Shown: positions 59,185 through 64,000 of the stretch, piece by piece
Numbering within the stretch: the first letter of the stretch is position 1
How the letters are laid out: the number at the start of each line of letters is the position of its first letter
Source of the DNA: Bradysia coprophila
Taxonomy: Eukaryota > Arthropoda > Insecta > Diptera > Sciaridae
DNA length: 64,000 nt
Reading direction: 5' to 3'
NCBI RefSeq assembly: GCF_014529535.1
Contig: NW_023503409.1
Coordinates: 868,390 to 932,389 of the forward strand
Notes under the pieces: model-generated
What the model saw: only the letters and a program-made list of their open reading frames with translations
What the model was told of the DNA's origin: nothing
The model's database searches: none
Program-made: the position numbers and the translations under genes

Positions 59185-61510
59185 TTTTTTTTTTTAATTC
59201 ATTTATTTTATCATTCCTTTATTATAATGTGGGGAATACTATAAGTATATGCGAAACAATCATAAATTAATCTTACAGATAAATACAAATACATTTTCAT
59301 CGAAAACTTGGTCTAAGAAATTTTAGTTCAGCGATTAGAAATCAAATCTTTGTCTAAGCGTTAGGCTATATCACAGAGTCAGATAAATAAATAAGTTCAA
59401 ATTGCACATCTCAATTCAAGTAAAAGTAAGGCGATATCACATTATAATCACTGGCACCTTTCATCACTTCGATCTTCAACTTAGACCTGAAAGTTTTTAT
59501 ACACTTCAAACTTCGAAGGTTATTACAGAGGCTGTTGTATTCATGCGTGGCTTGTTTCAAGATTGGATGATAGTCGGGGCATCTTAAGTTGTCCGCATAG
59601 CGAGTATGATGGGAATGAACATCGCGATTGTGTCGAATTGTGAAATTGTGCTTAGTTAGTCCATTCACGATCTTGTGGAGTTGAGCGACCCTTTCGACGA
59701 CAGCAAGTTTTTCAACAGGTAGAAAACTCATTGAGTAAAGATACGTTGACCGCGTCAGATGTGGTAAACGATAAAGCGCCTTAATGCAACGATTCTGTAG
59801 TCTCTGCAGCCGATTCAATTTTGCTTTGGATCCGGCACTATATATCGGCAGCATATATGCAATGTGGCTCTGTACATACGCGAAGTAAAGTTGTTTTCGC
59901 TTTTCAATAGGGACATATTTGCCTCTTTTCCACATCAGTGGGATAAACGGACGTATCATTTTCATCACATGATCGATGTGCTGCTTAAATGACAGATTTT
60001 CGTCCAGAACTAGGCCGAGATATTTAAAAGTTCTGACTCGTTTGATGTAATCGTCATTTATTTTGATGTTGAAGTCTGGAAGATGCCTCGATTTTCCAAA
60101 AGTCATGTAGCACGTTTTACCGACATTCATTGTCAGGACGTTGCGGCAGAGCCAGTCATTCAATATTAAAGTGTCCCTTTGCATTGCGTTTTCAAGTTCC
60201 TCTGGGGTATCAAATGCGTAGTACAGCGCGGTGTCATCAGCATACAAAAGTATTTTACCCAGCAACCCAAGTGTTAGCATGTCGGCGATATATATGAGGA
60301 AATGTAACGGTCCCATTTTCGAGCCTTGGGCTACTCCCACGGAGATGCTTCGGAAACTGCTGCAATTTTTGCCAATAACGGTGGCCGTGGTTCGATTACA
60401 GAGGTAACTCATCATTAGATCAACAGCTCTTTCGGAAAGACCGATCCGTCCCATTTTGAGTGACAATCGTTTCGGATCCACGGTGTCGAAGGCACGTTTC
60501 AAGTCAATGAATATGACAGCCACATATTTTTTCCTGAATGTTGATTGAAGGAAATCGACGAGTTGATAGGCAGCTGACAGACAACTTGAATGGCGGATAA
60601 ATCCGAACTGGTTTCCTTTGAAGAAATTCAATCCGTTGAGGTACTCGATTAACTGCTCCGAGAAAATGTACTCGAATATTTTCGACAGCGACGGCAACAG
60701 TGTCAGACCTCTGAAGTTCTCAATGTCGAAGCTACCACTTTTGTGAATCAGTTTCAGACGGCCCTTAAGAAGTTCAGCTGGGAAAACCGCCGTTCGTATC
60801 ATCAAATTGATGCATAGAGCAATTAACGGAGCAATGGTGAGCGAGCTCGCTTTTAACAAACCGACTGGAACTTTGTCAATGCCAGTGGCTTTCTTGTTGG
60901 GTAAACTTTCGATCGCTTCGACAATAGTTTTCGGCTCAACTTCCTTGAATGACCAATTGTTTCCAGCATGTTGAGGGTATAGGAAATCGATGTCGTCAAT
61001 TGCGTAACCGTGTATTGCTATAATTTCAGTCGCCAGGTGCTCACCGGCTGTGCAGAATTGGTCATTTACAGCATTACAAGATTGAATGGAATCGGTGATT
61101 GGCTGGCCATTGATATGAATTGGGTGGTCTTCGCTTTTCTTATATTGATTGAAGATGATTTCTTTGTACAATTTCCATGTTTTGCGATTATCACCAGCTG
61201 CCGACTGAATTCTTTCACACTCGTAGGTCGCACGCAACTCATAGTTTTTTGATGTAATAAACGCCACTTTTTGAAGATATTCTCTCTTGATGAACTCGTT
61301 TTCGGGGTGTAGATTCATCAATCTGTATAACCGGCCACGTTCCCTTATCGCCAATATTAGCTCTCTACTCACATGATTTTTTTTGATTCGGTGGTTTGAC
61401 TTGATGGAAACAGTTGAGGTGCAATCACTAACGATCCTTTCAAGTGCATTGTTGAGCTCGTTGCCATCAGGCTCATCACTGGTTGACTCACAGATAGCTG
61501 ATACCATCGC
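59185..61510 (-). mobile_element. Jockey-like non-LTR retrotransposon, 5' truncated, RT frame intact
   Basis: An open frame at 59411-61507 encodes 698 residues of reverse transcriptase: KKATGIDKVPVGLLK, FIDLKRAFDTVD (palm A), VAQGSKMGPLHFLIYIADM (palm B), and YADDTALY (palm C, catalytic Asp pair), then an RT thumb. The N-terminal apurinic endonuclease domain and ORF1 are missing. Downstream of the stop lie about 215 nt of 3' UTR and a poly(A) tract of about 11 (T run at 59185-59195 on the plus strand) preceded by an AATAAA motif. The unbroken long frame suggests a recent insertion. It splits Fanzor-like copy 2. Target duplication is ambiguous (short AATACG on both sides). Confidence 0.88.
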
Positions 61511-61516
61511 TACAGC

Positions 61517-61540
61517 GTATTGACGTATTGACGTATTGAC
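61517..61540. repeat. Three tandem copies of GTATTGAC at the retrotransposon 5' junction
   Basis: GTATTGAC occurs three times without gaps at the point where Fanzor-like copy 2 meets the 5' end of the jockey-like element. Confidence 0.85.
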
Positions 61541-62344
61541 GAGTGAACGCTTCTCGTTCAGCCTTCCGCTTGTCTTCGAAAACTTTGTTCCATCATCGTT
61601 TCGATTTCCGATCGCGAATGTTACTTCTCGTTATGTTGTGGAATCTCTTCGAGGTAACTTTTACCAGCCGTTCTTCGTTCGTTCGAGTTTCCTTAATCAT
61701 ACCGCCGAGATACAATTTATGATTCTTTTTCAAGGTTTCGAATGTCTTCGGTTGCGGATGTTTCTTACTTTTGAACTGGAGTGATACGGAAGCGCTATCT
61801 GTCGCGGATGAAAAATTTAATATTTTCGAATTGCCTTGGAGCCGTTCGATCGTACGTTGATCAAAGAACTCGAACCTAAACAGCTTTGTGTAGTCGGGCT
61901 TTTGGGGAAATTCTTAGCAATTTTAACAAATCCAAGTGCGAAATGATGAGTCTGCAGGTGTTATGATCTATTTGTATGTGTTTCATCAAATTCGTGTGCA
62001 GTGGAACAACGGCGAAAATTGATAGTTGGATTTTTCTAGCGGTGAGTCGACCCACTTGCTGGTACTCGTCAATGTCTTTTTGAATTTTGATGCAAAGTAC
62101 CTGAACCAATTGTTTCCTTTGTCACTCTCTTCATCCTCCTGTGGCAATTGTTTCCGTTTGCTGATCGTCTTTTTTGCTTTCTGCTTTTGTGCTCGTTGCA
62201 ATAGTCAGGTAACTATTGGTATTTTTCCAAAAATTTCAAATATTTTATTTTAACTAAATTCGAAAATTTCCAATGGAAAATACCAATGTTTACCTAATCT
62301 TTTGTGTCAATGTCCCTACCCTGCTCTGTTGCTCTGTTTCCACC

Positions 62345-62845
62345 TAAAGGCGGTGGAAACTCAGAGATCGGTTTCCTGAAACCGATCAAACAGATAGTGC
62401 CATCCTCCGCCGTAACGGTGAGCAAGGTCAGCGACCTTTCCCAGAATTCCGCCGGTGCAGACGGAGGTTAACTAAGGGAGGCCCTAGAGAGATGTCGGTT
62501 TGCACATTTTGCCATGACTCTAAAATACAAATAAACAAAGACTGGGGAGAACTAAATGGACGAGATGCTTGACAACGATGGTCAAGACCGATGGCACACA
62601 CCGTCATCGGGCGTGCGCATGGAAGGGAATAATTTCAATTGCAATTTATTTTGCGGCGTCCAAAATGGCCGCAAAATAAAATTTCAATTTTTAATGAATT
62701 TCAATTGAAATTCATTCCGTTAGAAATTCCATTTGTGGATAAATTCAGCGTTCAATTTGTTGCGAATGGAAAGTGAAAACAACAATTCCAATTGGATTTC
62801 ACTTTCCGTTTGCAACAACGCTAAATTCATCCACAAATGGAATCG
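62345..62845. repeat. Hairpin-rich stretch including a 118-bp inverted repeat
   Basis: An inverted repeat spans 62726-62843 (ATTCCATTTGTGGAT and its mirror, with TGGAAAGTGAAA inside). A smaller one at 62648-62677 has arms ATTTTGCGGC and GCCGCAAAAT, and 62340-62360 has a CCACC..GGTGG hairpin. The GC-rich 62380-62600 part has no clear coding frame and may be the 5' end or a non-coding part of a transposon. Confidence 0.65.
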
Positions 62846-63317
62846 ATGAAAACCTGCAACGAAAAAAATAAAAAAAAAATTATTCAGCAGCAGCTTACCG
62901 CTTGAACGCCAAAATCGAAAAGTTCGATCGCAAGGGGGTTTTTGTTTTGCAGAGCATAAACGATATCCCCACCCAATTTTTTATGGCTAGGGTCGCGTAA
63001 AATGTTTCATTGCGAAACATTTTACTGCGAAAACGTTTATTAGGACAGCCCCGACGGCCCCGACTTTAATGTTGCTAATGTGTTTCATGGCAATCAATCA
63101 ATTGTACACACACACACAGCTACATATGCTACAATAATGTCGAAGTGTCACAAATTTTAGCTTTTTTGTTTTGTATTACAAAATGGAACAGTCGTTGAAT
63201 GCAATAATTACCACAAACGTTCACAAACATTGACCTCAGTGTGTTGGAAAATCTTAGTAAGTTAAATCGGATAATCAGGCAACGAATGTTTGAAGTGAAC
63301 GAAACATTGATTTACAG

Positions 63318-63526
63318 ACGGGAAGAGCAAATATCATGGCGAAATTGCCGTACGCGAAGAATTCCCCGACGCAACGATCATCCGTTCGGCCGACATCTCC
63401 GGCCAAGAGGATAGATTCTTACGATACTATGCCAACGTAATGTGTCATCAATTCCGTGGCATGCCGTTGTGGTATAATGGGGAACGAACATTCAAACAGC
63501 CGATTCATGTGGAGCAATTGAGGATG
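63318..63526 (+). CDS. Exon similar to NDUFA9 (complex I 39-kDa subunit), isolated
   Basis: After a TTTACAG acceptor the plus-strand frame reads KSKYHGEIAVREEFPDATII, then SGQEDRFLRYYA, PLWYNGERTFKQPIHV. These match the middle of NDUFA9, a short-chain-dehydrogenase-like accessory subunit of mitochondrial complex I. GTAGTA at 63527 is a possible but poor donor. No other NDUFA9 exon is visible from 62250 to 64000, so this is either one exon of a gene continuing past the window or a lone duplicated exon. Family Pro in the AT(I/V).(R/K)P(S/A)D block reads Ser here, and the end (VEQLRM) departs from the family, which leans towards a decayed copy. Confidence 0.6.
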
Positions 63527-63578
63527 GTAGTAACTGTCAGATTTGTCTGTTCAAAATATTTCTAATTTCTTAACCAAA

Positions 63579-63773
63579 TAGGTTTGTTCCAAGGTCATAT
63601 GAATTGTCAAATTTCATCCATATAACCATAACCTCAATAATACCTCTGTGTAAATCGCGTAGGCGACGTTGGTCGATTTGTATGAAATATCACGTAAGCG
63701 ACGTTGCTATGGATGAAATTGTCGTTGTTCGGGTTGTCAAAGTTCGTGTTTACAGTTACTTGGAACAAACCTA
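63579..63773. mobile_element. 195-bp MITE, Tc1/mariner-like, copy 2
   Basis: Same element as 7500-7694, in reverse orientation: identical length, TAGGTTTGTTCCAAG ends, TA flanks. It lies 53 bp after the NDUFA9-like exon. Confidence 0.88.
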
Positions 63774-64000
63774 TGTCTACTCTGTCTACTCTGTTCCTTC
63801 CGTAGTTTGACAAACGTAAGTTTAAGCAGTATTATTGCCGGATCTAATTTTTCATTTGATACTTCAAGATTCATGAGATTTACATCATTAATCTACAAAA
63901 TTGTTAACTTTCGACGATGAAAAACGAGAAGGATTTTTTGCGGGTCTAATGGAAAATTAAAATTTTATTCGACGTTTGGATGCGACCTTCAATTGGATTG

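Larger units (their letters stand above)
58778..62201 (-). pseudogene. Fanzor/TnpB-like nuclease gene, copy 2, interrupted by a retrotransposon
   Basis: Two pieces on the minus strand, about 62201-61541 and 59180-58778, flank an inserted element. The 5' piece has PLHTNLMKHIQIDHN near 62000, then after a frame change TDSASVSLQF (copy 1 has SDGVSVSLL), LYLGGMIKE, and SKRFHNITRSNIRDRKS (copy 1 has KRFHRNTKNNLRKK). The 3' piece has SRTYRAYILHCLQHLDKAI (copy 1 has SRMYWPYIEHSLKFWRDAI), then in another frame LFFIGGTEFPSNSSINKYRR (copy 1 has GAEFSPNSPIKGHVR) and KTIWNRDVSVGRSIVIKG, the RuvC-III region. The segment that should hold the zinc ribbon is missing, the RuvC-I Asp region is shortened, and there are several stops and frameshifts. 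Last frame ends at 58778. Confidence 0.6.

Noticed and set aside
61010..61252. Plus-strand 80-codon frame within the jockey-like element
   Set aside because: Antisense shadow of the reverse transcriptase frame.

Overview
The window looks like nuclear DNA of an insect, most likely a lower (nematoceran) fly such as a sciarid fungus gnat. The grounds are short GT-AG introns of 50-80 nt, AT-rich spacers, an insect-type ACE-like gene, a tektin, TATA/Inr promoters in front of small secreted-protein genes, and many small terminal-inverted-repeat elements. The species is inferred, not shown. No bacterial operons, rRNA, convincing tRNA or CRISPR array was seen.

Layout. Positions 1-17200 are a gene-dense housekeeping block: an ACE-like ectoprotein with damaged zinc ligands (483-2734, +), the nucleolar GTPase NOG1 (2846-4998, -), Integrator subunit INTS14 (7153-13615, +) with the complete DNAJC2/zuotin gene nested in its first intron (8805-10976, +), a tektin (13652-15202, -) ending 36 bp from the INTS14 stop, and an intronless UBE2Z-like E2 (16290-17198, -). 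Positions 17200-30400 are gene-poor: a secreted thioredoxin-fold protein (20292-20684) with a broken upstream copy, unusual palindrome arrays, a hAT-type MITE, and fragments resembling homoserine O-acetyltransferase.

Positions 30400-64000 are mostly AT-rich non-coding DNA. They hold a last exon of an unrecognised minus-strand gene (30400-30527), small genes (Cys-rich secreted protein at 42760, LRR-like membrane protein at 52344, EVE-domain protein at 55952), and many transposon relics. A lone NDUFA9-like exon lies near the right end.

Most notable: two diverged, disabled copies of a Fanzor/TnpB-like gene (RuvC plus zinc-ribbon, family of RNA-guided nucleases), about 30631-32590 and 58778-62201, both on the minus strand. 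Each is broken by a different non-LTR retrotransposon: a restriction-like-endonuclease-type 3' fragment in the first, a jockey-like RT copy in the second. The second copy appears to have lost the zinc ribbon.

NOG1 (60S assembly), DNAJC2 (ribosome-associated chaperone), INTS14 (snRNA/mRNA 3' processing) and NDUFA9 are core cell functions. They are neighbours here but there is no sign that they work as a unit. Exon joins were derived by eye from GT-AG sites, reading-frame continuity and family conservation.
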